A stretch of 64,000 bases of DNA from Arthrobacter sp. PvP023 (GTDB lineage: Bacteria; Actinomycetota; Actinomycetes; Actinomycetales; Micrococcaceae). This document shows, piece by piece, positions 25,558 to 34,146 of this stretch. Location: assembly GCF_017832975.1 (NCBI RefSeq), contig NZ_JAFIBI010000001.1, positions 558,001 through 622,000 of the forward strand, written 5' to 3'. The translations under genes were made by a program, and so were the position numbers. The notes beneath the pieces are model-generated. The model was not told where the DNA came from, searched no databases, and saw nothing but the letters and a program-made list of their open reading frames with translations. The number at the start of each line of letters is the position of its first letter. The first letter of the stretch is position 1.

Positions 25558-26378
25558 GCACGGCCGTCGCAGCACCCGCAGCAACGCGCGGACTGGTGGA
25601 AATCACCAAGGTCCGGAAATCCTTCGGGACCACGGAAGTCCTCAAAGGCATCACCCTGACCGTTGAACCGGGCGGCGTCGCCGTCATCGTGGGGCCGTCC
25701 GGGTCGGGCAAGTCCACCCTGCTGCGCACCATCAACCACCTGGAAAAGGTGGACGGCGGCTTCATTGCCATCGACGGCGAACTGGTGGGCTACGAGGTCC
25801 GCGGAAAGCGGCTCCATGAACTGCGCGAGAAGGACATCCTCAAGCAGCGTACCGAAATCGGCATGGTGTTCCAGAACTTCAACCTCTTCCCGCACCTCAC
25901 GGCACTGGAGAACGTGACCGAGGCCCCCGTCGTCGCACCGCGCTCCGGCAAACCGCGGCTGACCAAGGCCGAAGCCCGGACCCGCGGACTGGAGCTGCTG
26001 GATCGGGTAGGGCTGAAGGACCGCGCCGATGCCTACCCGCGCCAGCTGTCCGGCGGCCAGCAGCAGCGCGTGGCAATCGCCCGGGCCCTGGCACTGGACC
26101 CCAAGATCCTCCTCTTCGACGAGCCCACCTCGGCGCTGGACCCGGAACTCGTCAACGAGGTTCTGGACGTCATCCGCGAACTTGCCACCTCCGGGACCAC
26201 GCTCATCATCGTCACCCACGAAATGGGGTTTGCCCGCGATGTGGCAGACACCGTGGTCTTCATGGACCAGGGGCAAATCGTGGAACAGGGCGCCCCCCAG
26301 GACATCTTCACCAAACCGCAGGAAGAACGCACCCGGAGTTTCTTCTCCAAGGTGATCGAACCCGCTTTCAATATCTAA
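25554..26378 (+). CDS. Polar amino acid ABC transporter ATP-binding protein
   Basis: A 274-residue ABC ATPase of the GlnQ/HisP type. Walker A GPSGSGKST is at residues 47-55, the signature LSGGQQQR near 163-170, Walker B ILLFDEP and the H-loop TLIIVTHEMGFA follow. The ATG lies in the ATGA overlap with the permease stop, so the two subunits are made together. It supplies energy for the permease. The substrate-binding lipoprotein follows after 10 bp. Confidence 0.95.
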   Translation: MSTAVAAPAATRGLVEITKVRKSFGTTEVLKGITLTVEPGGVAVIVGPSGSGKSTLLRTINHLEKVDGGFIAIDGELVGYEVRGKRLHELREKDILKQRTEIGMVFQNFNLFPHLTALENVTEAPVVAPRSGKPRLTKAEARTRGLELLDRVGLKDRADAYPRQLSGGQQQRVAIARALALDPKILLFDEPTSALDPELVNEVLDVIRELATSGTTLIIVTHEMGFARDVADTVVFMDQGQIVEQGAPQDIFTKPQEERTRSFFSKVIEPAFNI

Positions 26379-26388
26379 GGAAACCTCC

Positions 26389-27423
26389 ATGGCATCGACC
26401 AACAACCGGCTCCGGGTTGCTTCAATGACAGGCAAGGCACGAGTGCGCTCCCTGCCGGCCGTCGTCCTTCTCGGGACTCTGTCCGGCACCCTGGCGCTGA
26501 GCGGCTGCGCCGATCCCGGCGCCGCGGCGTCGGATTCGTCCGGCAAGCCAGGGACGACGGCGGCACGCAACGGCGTCGTCTACAACACCTCACCGGACCA
26601 GCAGCGCATCCGGGCGGAGAAGGACGCGGCGCTCGCCGCCAAGGTCCCCGAGCTGATCGGCAAGGACGGAAAACTGACCGTTGCCACCACTGCCGGTTCC
26701 ATCCCGCTGTCCTTCCACGCCACGGACGACAAGACCCCCATCGGCTCCGAGCTGGACATTGCCCAGCTAGTGGCGGACAAACTGGGACTCGAGCTCGACG
26801 TCCAGGTCACCTCCTGGGAGAACTGGCCGCTGAAGACCCAGTCCGGCGACTTTGAGGCCGTGTTCTCCAACGTGGGCATCAACGCCGCCCGCGTGAAGCT
26901 GTTCGACTTCGCCAGCTACCGTGCCGCGTACATGGGTTTCGAGGCCAAGAAGAGCTCCAGCTATGACATCAAGGGCGCGGACGACATCTCCGGCCTGAAA
27001 GTGTCCGTGGGCTCCGGAACCAACCAGGAGAAGATCCTGCTGGCGTGGAACAAGGAACTGGAGGGCAAGGGCAAGGCGCCGGCGGTGCTGCAGTACTACT
27101 CCTCCGACGCCGACACCATCCTGGCGCTGTCTTCCGGGCGCACGGACCTGAACATCGCGCCCTACCCGTCCACGGCGTACCGCGAGAACACCCGGGACGA
27201 CCTGAAGATCGTGGGCAAGGTCAATGCCGGCTGGCCGTCCGAGACCCTGGTGGCTGCCACGTCGCTCAAAGGCAACGGGCTGGCCCCGGTCATCACGGAG
27301 GCGCTGAACTCCGCCATCAAGGACGGCTCCTACGGCAAGGTCCTGGAACGCTGGGGACTGTCCGAGGAAGCCCTGCCGGAATCCAAGACCGTCACCGAGG
27401 CCAACTTCGGGACTGCCAAATGA
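26389..27423 (+). CDS. ABC transporter substrate-binding lipoprotein
   Basis: A 344-residue exported binding protein. Arg-containing N-terminus, hydrophobic stretch LPAVVLLGTLSGTLA and lipobox LSGC with lipidated Cys at residue 40. The mature part is a family-3 (polar amino acid) solute-binding fold with ELDIAQLVADKLGLE and EAVFSNVGINAARVKLFDFASY. It delivers substrate to the permease/ATPase pair just upstream. A paralogue with the same FDFASYR block is encoded at 32959-33939. RBS AAGGAAACCTCC precedes ATG 26389. It overlaps the monooxygenase gene by ATGA, tying uptake to oxidation. Confidence 0.93.
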   Translation: MASTNNRLRVASMTGKARVRSLPAVVLLGTLSGTLALSGCADPGAAASDSSGKPGTTAARNGVVYNTSPDQQRIRAEKDAALAAKVPELIGKDGKLTVATTAGSIPLSFHATDDKTPIGSELDIAQLVADKLGLELDVQVTSWENWPLKTQSGDFEAVFSNVGINAARVKLFDFASYRAAYMGFEAKKSSSYDIKGADDISGLKVSVGSGTNQEKILLAWNKELEGKGKAPAVLQYYSSDADTILALSSGRTDLNIAPYPSTAYRENTRDDLKIVGKVNAGWPSETLVAATSLKGNGLAPVITEALNSAIKDGSYGKVLERWGLSEEALPESKTVTEANFGTAK

Positions 27424-28586
27424 AGTTCCAGGTCCTCGACATCATCCCTCACCTGAAAAACCCGGTCACGGGGGCGATCGTCTCCACGGCTGACCGGCTC
27501 AACCAGGTGGTCCGGACCGCGCAGCGTGCGGAAGAGCTGGGCTACGACAGCTTCTCGGTGGGGGAGCGGCACGCCGGGGAGTTCATCTCGTCGTCGCCCA
27601 CCACCGTGCTGGCCGCGATCGCCGCTGTTACCAGCCGGATCCGGCTGCAGAGCGGGGTGACCGTCCTCTCCGTCCTTGACCCGGTACGCGTCGCGGAGGA
27701 TTACGCCACGATCGACCAGCTGAGCCGGGGTCGGCTGGAACTGGTGCTCGGTAAGGGCAACGAAGTGCTGCAGTACCCCCTGTTCGGACTGGACCTCGAG
27801 GACCAGTGGGACCTCCTGGCGGAAAAATACGTGCTCCTCCGCCGGCTGTGGCGCGAGGAGAACGTCACATGGTCCGGAAGATTCCGCAGCGCGCTGACAG
27901 AACCAACCACCACCACGCCACGGCCGTTCGCCGGTGCACCCCGCGTCTGGCACGGTTCAGCCACCACCCTGACGTCCGCCGCGCTCGCGGCCCGGTGGGG
28001 CGATCCGCTGTTCACCGCCAACGCCATCCAGCCGCGGGAAAACTACCAGGTGCTGATCGATCATTACCGCGAGGAATATGAACGGCACGGGCATGATCCG
28101 CGGCACCAGTACCTGGGATCGGGCAGCGGCGCCGGCGGAGTGTTCATTGCCAAGACCACGCAGGAAGCCAAGCGCCAGTTCGGCCCCGTGTACGAGGCAC
28201 TGACCGCGGGCCGTGACGTACCCGGAAACAACTCCCCGTTCCGGGACATCCACCACGCTGTCGCGGAAGGGCCTGTCCTGGTGGGCAGTCCGGAGCAGGT
28301 GGTGGACAAGATCCTTCGCTACCAGGAGGTTTACGGCCACGACCTCCAGTCCATCTCGCTGCCCACCACCCTGCCCTTCGAACAGCAGCTCGACATTCTG
28401 GAGTGGTTCGCCCTGGAGGTCATCCCCAAGGTCCGGGCGGCCGCCCCCACCACGCTGTGGGAATCGGGGGATCCTTTCGGCGGCCGTCCGGAGTCTGCCG
28501 GAGCCACCGAACCGGACGCCGCCGCTGCCGTCACGGCCGACCACGAGAACTACAGGAGCGATCATGCCCACGTCTACGCACACTGA
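27420..28586 (+). CDS. LLM-class flavin-dependent oxidoreductase 1
   Basis: A 388-residue luciferase-like monooxygenase (TIM barrel, FMN/F420 family). Typical segments: AQRAEELGYDSFSVGERH, RIRLQSGVTVLSVLDPVRVAEDYA and DQLSRGRLELVLGKGN. It needs a separate flavin reductase, which is not obvious nearby. ATG 27420 overlaps the stop of the binding-protein gene. The C-terminus runs 23 bp into the DUF1684 gene. By analogy with the luciferase-like CmoO of the B. subtilis S-methylcysteine operon, it may oxidise a compound brought in by the ABC transporter. Cofactor (FMN or F420) cannot be fixed from sequence. Confidence 0.88.
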   Translation: MKFQVLDIIPHLKNPVTGAIVSTADRLNQVVRTAQRAEELGYDSFSVGERHAGEFISSSPTTVLAAIAAVTSRIRLQSGVTVLSVLDPVRVAEDYATIDQLSRGRLELVLGKGNEVLQYPLFGLDLEDQWDLLAEKYVLLRRLWREENVTWSGRFRSALTEPTTTTPRPFAGAPRVWHGSATTLTSAALAARWGDPLFTANAIQPRENYQVLIDHYREEYERHGHDPRHQYLGSGSGAGGVFIAKTTQEAKRQFGPVYEALTAGRDVPGNNSPFRDIHHAVAEGPVLVGSPEQVVDKILRYQEVYGHDLQSISLPTTLPFEQQLDILEWFALEVIPKVRAAAPTTLWESGDPFGGRPESAGATEPDAAAAVTADHENYRSDHAHVYAH

Positions 28587-29397
28587 AACCGCGTTCGCCG
28601 CGGACTGGGCCGAGTGGCACGCTGCCCATGAGCGGCACCGCGCCGATCCCCATGGCTTCCTCGCGGTCACGCATCTGCACTGGCTGGGCGCTGAGCCCGC
28701 GCGGCTCGACGGCGTTCCCGGCACCTGGAGCGTGGAGGACGACGCCGTCCGCCTGGTTTTGGCGGAGGGCGAGACCCTGCAGCAGGACGGCAGGGAACTG
28801 AACAACGGCGGCGGCACCACCGTGCTGTTTGGACCCATCGCGGAACGCGGCGGGGTCAACCTCGCGGCGGGGGACACCGTCGTCGAACTGGCCAAACGCG
28901 GCGGCGAATACATTGTCCGGCCGCGCCACCCGGATTATCGGCTGCTCCGTGAGTACCAGGGCACGCCGGCATACGCGCCGGACCCGGCATTTGCCGTGGA
29001 AGGAACGTTCGTCCCGTTCGACGAGCCGCGTGCCACCACGGTGGGGGCCGCCGTCGAGGGCATCCAGCACGTATACGAGGCGCCCGGCCAGGTCAGGTTC
29101 CGGCTGGGCGGGCTGGACCTGACGCTGACGGCGTTCAACGGCCACGCGCCGGGCAGCCTGTCGGTGCTGTTCACGGATGAAACGTCCGGCAAGACCACCT
29201 ACGCGGCCAACCGCTCGCTGACCGTCGCGGCGCCCGGCCCTGACGGCAGGGTCAGCCTGGACTTCAACCGGTCCGTGAACCTGCCGTGCGCCTACACGGA
29301 CCTGGCCACGTGCCCGCTGCCCCCGGCCGAGAACCGGCTGCCGGTAGCCGTGGAAGCCGGCGAGAAGACCCCCACCGAACGTCAGGACGAACGATGA
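28564..29397 (+). CDS. DUF1684 family protein
   Basis: A 277-residue cytosolic protein matching DUF1684: the segments DPHGFLAVTHLHWLG (residues about 26-40), conserved PFDEPRATTVGAA, and the C-terminal SLDFNRSVNLPCAYTDLATCPLPPAENRLPVA, where the Asn-Pro-Cys and Cys-Pro-Leu-Pro-Pro blocks are family hallmarks. No enzymatic activity has been shown to my knowledge. RBS AGGAGCGATC precedes ATG 28564, inside the end of the previous gene; the stop overlaps the next start (ATGA). Placement between two flavin monooxygenases suggests a step or chaperone role in the same pathway. Confidence 0.85.
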   Translation: MPTSTHTETAFAADWAEWHAAHERHRADPHGFLAVTHLHWLGAEPARLDGVPGTWSVEDDAVRLVLAEGETLQQDGRELNNGGGTTVLFGPIAERGGVNLAAGDTVVELAKRGGEYIVRPRHPDYRLLREYQGTPAYAPDPAFAVEGTFVPFDEPRATTVGAAVEGIQHVYEAPGQVRFRLGGLDLTLTAFNGHAPGSLSVLFTDETSGKTTYAANRSLTVAAPGPDGRVSLDFNRSVNLPCAYTDLATCPLPPAENRLPVAVEAGEKTPTERQDER

Positions 29398-30494
29398 GCA
29401 ACGCAAACAACACCCCCGGAGGCTGGGGCTTCCTGGCGCTGGAACTTGACGGCGCCACCGGAGGAGACACGGCAGGAGCCGCCCCTGCGCTCGCAGCCGC
29501 TGTGCTGGCCGCCGAATCGGCCGGTTTCCACGCCGTGACCTTCCGGGATGCCCCGGAGGAGGGGAGGCTCAACGCGCTGCAGCGCGCCGCCTTCGCCGGA
29601 CCGCTGACCCGGCGGATAGCGCTGATCCCGGAGGTTGACACGGCATATACCGAGCCCTTCCACGCCGCCACCCAGCTGGCCAGCCTGGACTATGTCAGCG
29701 GCGGCCGCGCCGGCTGGATTGCAACAGCGGCCGACGACCGCGCTGCGGCCGCTGCCGTCGGACGCACGCATGTCACGGGCGACGGCCTTGCCCGGGAGGC
29801 CGCCGCCTCCATCGAGGTCAGCCGCAGGCTGTGGGACTCCTGGGAGGACGACGCCGTGATCCGCGACGTCGCCAGCGGCCGTTACCTCGACGCCGGGAGG
29901 CTGCACTACGTGGACTTCGACGGCCCCGGTTACTCGGTCAAGGGACCGTCCATCATCCCCCGTCCCCTGCAGGGGCAGCTGCCGGTGTTCGTACCCGCAG
30001 CCCTCGTGGGCGACGGCCTGGTTGAGCCCGCCGCGGTGGATGCCGTCCTGGTGTCCGCCCCCACTGTGGAACTCCTCGCGGACGAGGTCCGCGAGGTGCG
30101 GGAGCGGCTGGGCGGCGGATCGCCCGCCGTCGTGGTGGAGCTCGACGTCGTACTGGACGCCCGCGGCCAGACGGCTGCCCAGCGGCTTGGAGGAGAATCG
30201 TCCGCCTCAGGGGAGGACACGGGGGGCGAGGCTGCCGGTGCTCAGCGGGCACGCTTCGCCGGATCTGCCGCCGAACTGGCAGACCTGCTGACTGAAGTAC
30301 TGGAGGTGGCAGACGGGGTCCGGCTGCATCCGGCCAGGTTCGACGTCGACTTCCAGGAACTGTCCCGGCTGGTACTCCCGGAACTCCGGCGCAGGGGAGT
30401 GCTCGCCCAGGTGTCGCAGGACGGGACCTTCAGGGACCTGCTGGGCCTCGAACGTCCAGCCAGCCGCTACGCCGCAACCGCCGTCGGAAACTAG
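29394..30494 (+). CDS. LLM-class flavin-dependent oxidoreductase 2 (divergent)
   Basis: A 366-residue luciferase-like protein. It retains GFLALELDGA, the block AVLAAESAGFHAVTFRDAPEEG, and TQLASLDYVSGGRAGWIAT, which is the LLM signature SxGRxGW. It is more divergent and alanine-rich than its neighbours, with a low-complexity insertion (about residues 263-283). Start ATG overlaps the DUF1684 stop. It probably forms part of a multi-monooxygenase set, or a partner subunit of the monooxygenase that follows 9 bp downstream. Confidence 0.82.
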   Translation: MSNANNTPGGWGFLALELDGATGGDTAGAAPALAAAVLAAESAGFHAVTFRDAPEEGRLNALQRAAFAGPLTRRIALIPEVDTAYTEPFHAATQLASLDYVSGGRAGWIATAADDRAAAAAVGRTHVTGDGLAREAAASIEVSRRLWDSWEDDAVIRDVASGRYLDAGRLHYVDFDGPGYSVKGPSIIPRPLQGQLPVFVPAALVGDGLVEPAAVDAVLVSAPTVELLADEVREVRERLGGGSPAVVVELDVVLDARGQTAAQRLGGESSASGEDTGGEAAGAQRARFAGSAAELADLLTEVLEVADGVRLHPARFDVDFQELSRLVLPELRRRGVLAQVSQDGTFRDLLGLERPASRYAATAVGN

Positions 30495-30503
30495 GGGAAA
30501 ACC

Positions 30504-31877
30504 ATGACACAGCACAGCCGTGCTAAATACCAGCCGAGCGTGAAGCTCCAGTTCGGCATCTTCTTCCAGGGCGTCAACTCGGGAACCATCTGGAAGGCCG
30601 CCGAATCCGGCTCGCAGACCGACTTCGAATCGTTCCGCCGCATCGCCCAGACAGCGGAACGGGGACTGTTTGCCGCCTTCTTCCTGGGCGAGGGGCTCCG
30701 GCTCCGTGAGCACCTTGGCCGCCCGCATGAACTGGATGTCGCCGGACGCCCCGATGCCCAGGCCATGCTCGCAGCCCTGGCCGCGGTGACCTACAACATT
30801 GGACTCGTTGCCACCCAGAACACCACCTACAACGATCCGGCTGACCTGGCGCACCGGCTGTCCTCGCTGGATCTGCTCTCCGGTGGACGCGCGGCGTGGA
30901 ACATCGTCACCACAGACAACGCCTGGACCGGTGCCAATTTCCGCCGCGGCGGGTACCTGGAGCACGCTGACCGCTACACGCACGCTGAGGCGTTCGTGGA
31001 GACCGCCAAGCGGATCTGGGATTCGCATGACCCGTCCGACGGGCAGTGGCGACGGGTGGTCCACGAAGGGCAGCACTACACCGTGGACGTGACACCGCGC
31101 CTGCCCCGCAGCGCCCAGTACCGGCCCGTTTTGTTCCAGGCCGGGGACTCCCCGGAAGGCCGGAACTTCGCCGCCCGGCAGGCCGACGTCATTTTCTCCG
31201 CCCACCCCAAGCTCGACGACGCCCTGGACTTCCGGCGCGACATCGTGGAACGGACGCTGAACGCAGGACGCGGGGCGAACGACGTCAAGATCATGCCGGC
31301 CAGCGAGTTCATCCTTGCCGCGACGCCGGAAGAAGCCCGGGCCAAGAAGGCCTGGGTCCGCAGCCTCCAGATCGGCCCGCAGCAGGCCATCGCCTACCTG
31401 GAACAGTTCTGGGGACGCGAACTGGGTGAATACGATCCGGACGGCCCGCTGCCGGAGATTGATCCCGTGGTGGAGGAAACCTCCGAGACCCGCGGAAGCG
31501 GCTTCCACGGGGCCAAGGCGCGGCAGCTGGCCGACCAGTGGCGGGCCGAAGCCAAGGAGAAAGGACTGTCCATCCGCCAGTTCGTCTCCGCCAAGACCAG
31601 CCGCGTGGACGCCACCTTCAACGGCTCATACTCCGAGGTGGCCGACCGGCTGGTGGTATACGCCCGCACCGGCGCCGTGGACGGCTTCAACATCTCGCCG
31701 TGGCTGATCCCGACCGGCCTGGACGACATCGTCAACCACCTGGTGCCCGCCCTGCAGGAACGCGGCGTCTACCCCACCGAATATGCCGGCAGCACGCTGC
31801 GGGAGAACCTGGGGCTGGCAACGCCGGAACGTGTGGAGGCCGCAATCGGGGCTGCGCCTTCGGAAGCGAGGGTCTGA
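30504..31877 (+). CDS. NtaA/SnaA/DszA-family FMNH2-dependent monooxygenase
   Basis: A 457-residue enzyme of the usual size for the nitrilotriacetate monooxygenase family. Diagnostic stretches: SLDLLSGGRAAWNIVTT, FRRGGYLEHADRYTHAEAFV, and VLFQAGDSPEGRNFAARQADVIF. These two-component enzymes use reduced FMN from a partner reductase to oxidise C-S or C-N bonds (DszA, SnaA, NtaA, CmoJ, YxeK). ATG 30504 follows AGGGGAAAACC. It is the last large gene of the transporter-monooxygenase operon. Best inferred role: oxygenative cleavage of an imported S-substituted cysteine or aminocarboxylate. Confidence 0.9.
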   Translation: MTQHSRAKYQPSVKLQFGIFFQGVNSGTIWKAAESGSQTDFESFRRIAQTAERGLFAAFFLGEGLRLREHLGRPHELDVAGRPDAQAMLAALAAVTYNIGLVATQNTTYNDPADLAHRLSSLDLLSGGRAAWNIVTTDNAWTGANFRRGGYLEHADRYTHAEAFVETAKRIWDSHDPSDGQWRRVVHEGQHYTVDVTPRLPRSAQYRPVLFQAGDSPEGRNFAARQADVIFSAHPKLDDALDFRRDIVERTLNAGRGANDVKIMPASEFILAATPEEARAKKAWVRSLQIGPQQAIAYLEQFWGRELGEYDPDGPLPEIDPVVEETSETRGSGFHGAKARQLADQWRAEAKEKGLSIRQFVSAKTSRVDATFNGSYSEVADRLVVYARTGAVDGFNISPWLIPTGLDDIVNHLVPALQERGVYPTEYAGSTLRENLGLATPERVEAAIGAAPSEARV

Positions 31878-31881
31878 GCTG

Positions 31882-31983
31882 ATGGGCGACGACGTGTCCG
31901 GCACGGAAGTGGGAGATCCTGACCGGGAGTCCGCCGCGGATACGGTAAAGCTGCAGCTGACCATGTGGCAGCAGTACCTCTAG
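31882..31983 (+). CDS. Possible 33-residue protein at operon end
   Basis: ATG 31882 lies 4 nt after the monooxygenase stop and the frame closes with TAG at 31981-31983, directly against the stop of the convergent VOC gene. The peptide is acidic in its first half and ends KLQLTMWQQYL. No family is recognised and no clear ribosome site is visible beyond possible coupling. It may be a translated leaderless tail or chance. Confidence 0.3.
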   Translation: MGDDVSGTEVGDPDRESAADTVKLQLTMWQQYL

Positions 31984-32394
31984 TCAGTCCTTCGGGGCCT
32001 GGGCGATCCGGACCATGTTGCCGGCGGGGTCGCGGAAGGCGCAGTCACGCGGCCCCCAAGGCTGATCGATGGGCTCCTGCATGACCTCGGCGCCGGATGC
32101 GCGGACTTTCTCGAAGGTTGCGTCGAGATCGTCGGTGCGGAACACGAGCATTGGCAGGACTCCCTTGGTGAGGAGCTCCTGCATCATGTCCCCGTCTTCC
32201 GGGGAGCGGCCGGCATGCGGTTCGGAGAGCACGATTTCCAAGCCCGGCTGGGCGGCGCTGCCGAGGGTGATCCAGTGGAATCCCCCGGAGGCCACGTCGT
32301 TGCGCAATTCGAGGCCGAGGGCATCGCGGTAGAAGGCAAGGGCCTTTTCGGTGTTGTCGACGGTGATGTTGCAGTACTGGAGTGAAATGTTCAT
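31984..32394 (-). CDS. VOC / glyoxalase-fold protein
   Basis: A 136-residue vicinal-oxygen-chelate protein. The beta-alpha-beta-beta-beta modules are seen as ITVDNTEKALAFYRDALGLEL and the second half FEKVRASGAEVMQEP through GPRDCAFRDPAGNMVRI, the hallmark end (DPxGN). Members include glyoxalases, dioxygenases and antibiotic-binding proteins. Metal ligands are not all certain. It starts 9 bp after the AraC regulator stop, forming a two-gene unit commonly seen in actinobacteria. Confidence 0.88.
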   Translation of the reverse strand: MNISLQYCNITVDNTEKALAFYRDALGLELRNDVASGGFHWITLGSAAQPGLEIVLSEPHAGRSPEDGDMMQELLTKGVLPMLVFRTDDLDATFEKVRASGAEVMQEPIDQPWGPRDCAFRDPAGNMVRIAQAPKD

Positions 32395-32403
32395 GCCACC
32401 AAG

Positions 32404-32868
32404 TTATTCGGCGGGCGTCAGCGCCGCTTCTCGAATACTGCTCACTTGGCGGACGCCCCCGGCACCGGAGCGCCGCCGGCTGGGCCGCGTGGCAAGCCTG
32501 GCCACGCAGCCCGGCATCGCTTTCACCGCGCCGTGCTCCCGGAGCCGGTACGCGCTGGGCGGCTCTCCTACGAGTTCCGTGAAGCGCGAGCTGAAGGAGC
32601 CCAGCGAGGTACAACCCACGGCCATGCAGGCATCGGTCACGCTCATGCCGCCGCGGAGCAATGCCATGGCCCTCTCGATCCGGCGGGTCATCAGGTAGCT
32701 GTAGGGAGTCTCGCCGTAGGCGGCCCGGAACTGCCGCGAGAAATGCGCCGGCGACATCAGGGCCTGGCGCGCCATGGTGGGTACGTCCAAGGCCCGGGCG
32801 AAGTCCCTGTCGATCAGGTCCCGCGCCCGGCGCAGGTGCGCCAGGTTGGCGAGCTCTTGCGGGGTCAT
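32404..32868 (-). CDS. AraC-family transcriptional regulator (DNA-binding domain only)
   Basis: A 154-residue regulator consisting mainly of the double helix-turn-helix: HLRRARDLIDRDFARALDVPTMARQALMSPAHF forms HTH one and GMSVTDACMAVGCTSLGSFSSRFTELVGEPPSAYR forms HTH two at about residues 65-100. No effector domain. I chose ATG 32868 because the region before it is not AraC-like. It probably controls itself and the VOC gene that follows 9 bp downstream. Confidence 0.85.
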   Translation of the reverse strand: MTPQELANLAHLRRARDLIDRDFARALDVPTMARQALMSPAHFSRQFRAAYGETPYSYLMTRRIERAMALLRGGMSVTDACMAVGCTSLGSFSSRFTELVGEPPSAYRLREHGAVKAMPGCVARLATRPSRRRSGAGGVRQVSSIREAALTPAE

Positions 32869-32958
32869 GTCACGAGCGTACGCCGTGGCGCCCGGGAGCG
32901 CCACGGCGAAGTGCAGGGCAGCCGCCGGCCACCCTGCACGTCCTTGTCGCAAGCCGGA

Positions 32959-33939
32959 CTACTTCTTCGGCAGTCCCGCCGGGTTGAGTTCGGACTTCTG
33001 GACGGCCTCCGCGCTCAGGCCCCAGCGGTCCAGGATTTTGGCATAGCTGCCGTCTTCGATCAGGTGGTTCAGGCCGGCCTGGGCAGCAGCGGCAAAGCCG
33101 TTGCCCTTCTTGGTGGTGGCCGCGATGCTGGCCTTCAGCGGCCAGCCGCCGTCCACCAGGCCCACCAGCTTGGTCTTGGCGTCGGACGCCGCTTTGAAGG
33201 CCGCCGTCGCGTTCGGTCCGAACGTCAGGTCCGCGCGTCCGGACTGGAGGGCGAGCGAGGAGGCCGAGTCGTCGTCGTAATACTGGAACTCCACAGCCGG
33301 CAGGCCGTTCTTCTTGTTCTCCTCATCCCAGCGCAGCAGGATGGACTCCTGGTTGGTCCCCGAACCCACAATCACGCGCTTGCCGGCAACATCCGGAGCG
33401 GACTCCACCTTGCTGATGGAGCTGTCGCTCTTCGCGTAGAAGCCGAGTTTGTCATCGCGGTAGCTGGCGAAATCGAACTTGAGCTTCCGCTCCTCGGTCA
33501 CCGTGACATTGGACAGCACGGCCTCGTACTTGCCGGACTCGACGCCCAGGGGCCAGTCCGCCCAGGCCGTGGGAACGATGTCAGCTTCCAGGCCCAGCGT
33601 CTGGGCCAGTGCGATGGCGATATCCACCTCGTTGCCCACCGGAGTCTTGTTGTCCGTGGCGTAGACGGCCAACGGCGCTGCGAAGGGGCTGACGGCCACC
33701 GTGAGCTTGCCGTCCTTCTTGATGGCTTCCGGCACCAAAGCCGCGGCTGCCGGGTCAACGGCGGCTGCCCCCCGGTTCTGCTCGGGGGAGAGGTTGAACT
33801 GCTTGACGCCTGTGGCGGACGTCGCCGGACCGGACGCCGGGGCCGCTGCGGCGCCGGGGTCTGAGCAGGCCGCAAGCCCCAGCAAAGTGGTGGCTGCCAG
33901 CGCTGCGGTGACGCCGGGTTTGAGTGAAAATCGGGCCAT
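32959..33939 (-). CDS. ABC transporter substrate-binding lipoprotein (second copy)
   Basis: A 326-residue family-3 solute-binding lipoprotein. Signal TAALAATTLLGL and lipobox LAAC give lipidated Cys at residue 25. The mature protein shares blocks with the binding protein at 26389: KDGKLTVA, NKTPVGNEVDIA, KFDFASYR and VGSGTNQESILLRWD. The internal ATG 33939 is preceded by AAGGGGAAAC, so the longer upstream frame was rejected. No permease or ATPase lies beside it, so it probably docks on the transporter at 24499-26378. Its upstream region has GC-rich inverted repeats near 34050-34075. Confidence 0.9.
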   Translation of the reverse strand: MARFSLKPGVTAALAATTLLGLAACSDPGAAAAPASGPATSATGVKQFNLSPEQNRGAAAVDPAAAALVPEAIKKDGKLTVAVSPFAAPLAVYATDNKTPVGNEVDIAIALAQTLGLEADIVPTAWADWPLGVESGKYEAVLSNVTVTEERKLKFDFASYRDDKLGFYAKSDSSISKVESAPDVAGKRVIVGSGTNQESILLRWDEENKKNGLPAVEFQYYDDDSASSLALQSGRADLTFGPNATAAFKAASDAKTKLVGLVDGGWPLKASIAATTKKGNGFAAAAQAGLNHLIEDGSYAKILDRWGLSAEAVQKSELNPAGLPKK

Positions 33940-34093
33940 GGTTTCCCCTTGGAAGTGTGCGGATTTCGTGCTTGTGCCAGCAACTATCCGGCAGCGTGAA
34001 AAACCGGTCAAAGCACTGTGAAACCCGGCGATACAGGGGGTAACCGGGGTTAATCCGGCGTCCGCCGGCGTCACGGAAACACTTCCAAGGGCT

Positions 34094-34126
34094 GCGGCGG
34101 CCGGAACGAAGCTGCCCGGCCGCCGC
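34094..34126 (-). terminator. Terminator behind DJ-1/PfpI gene
   Basis: A perfect 11-bp stem GCGGCGGCCGG / CCGGCCGCCGC with an 11-nt loop, 20 nt past the stop of the minus-strand gene at 34147. Confidence 0.65.
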
Positions 34127-34146
34127 GGCCGTCGGGGGAGGCAGGC

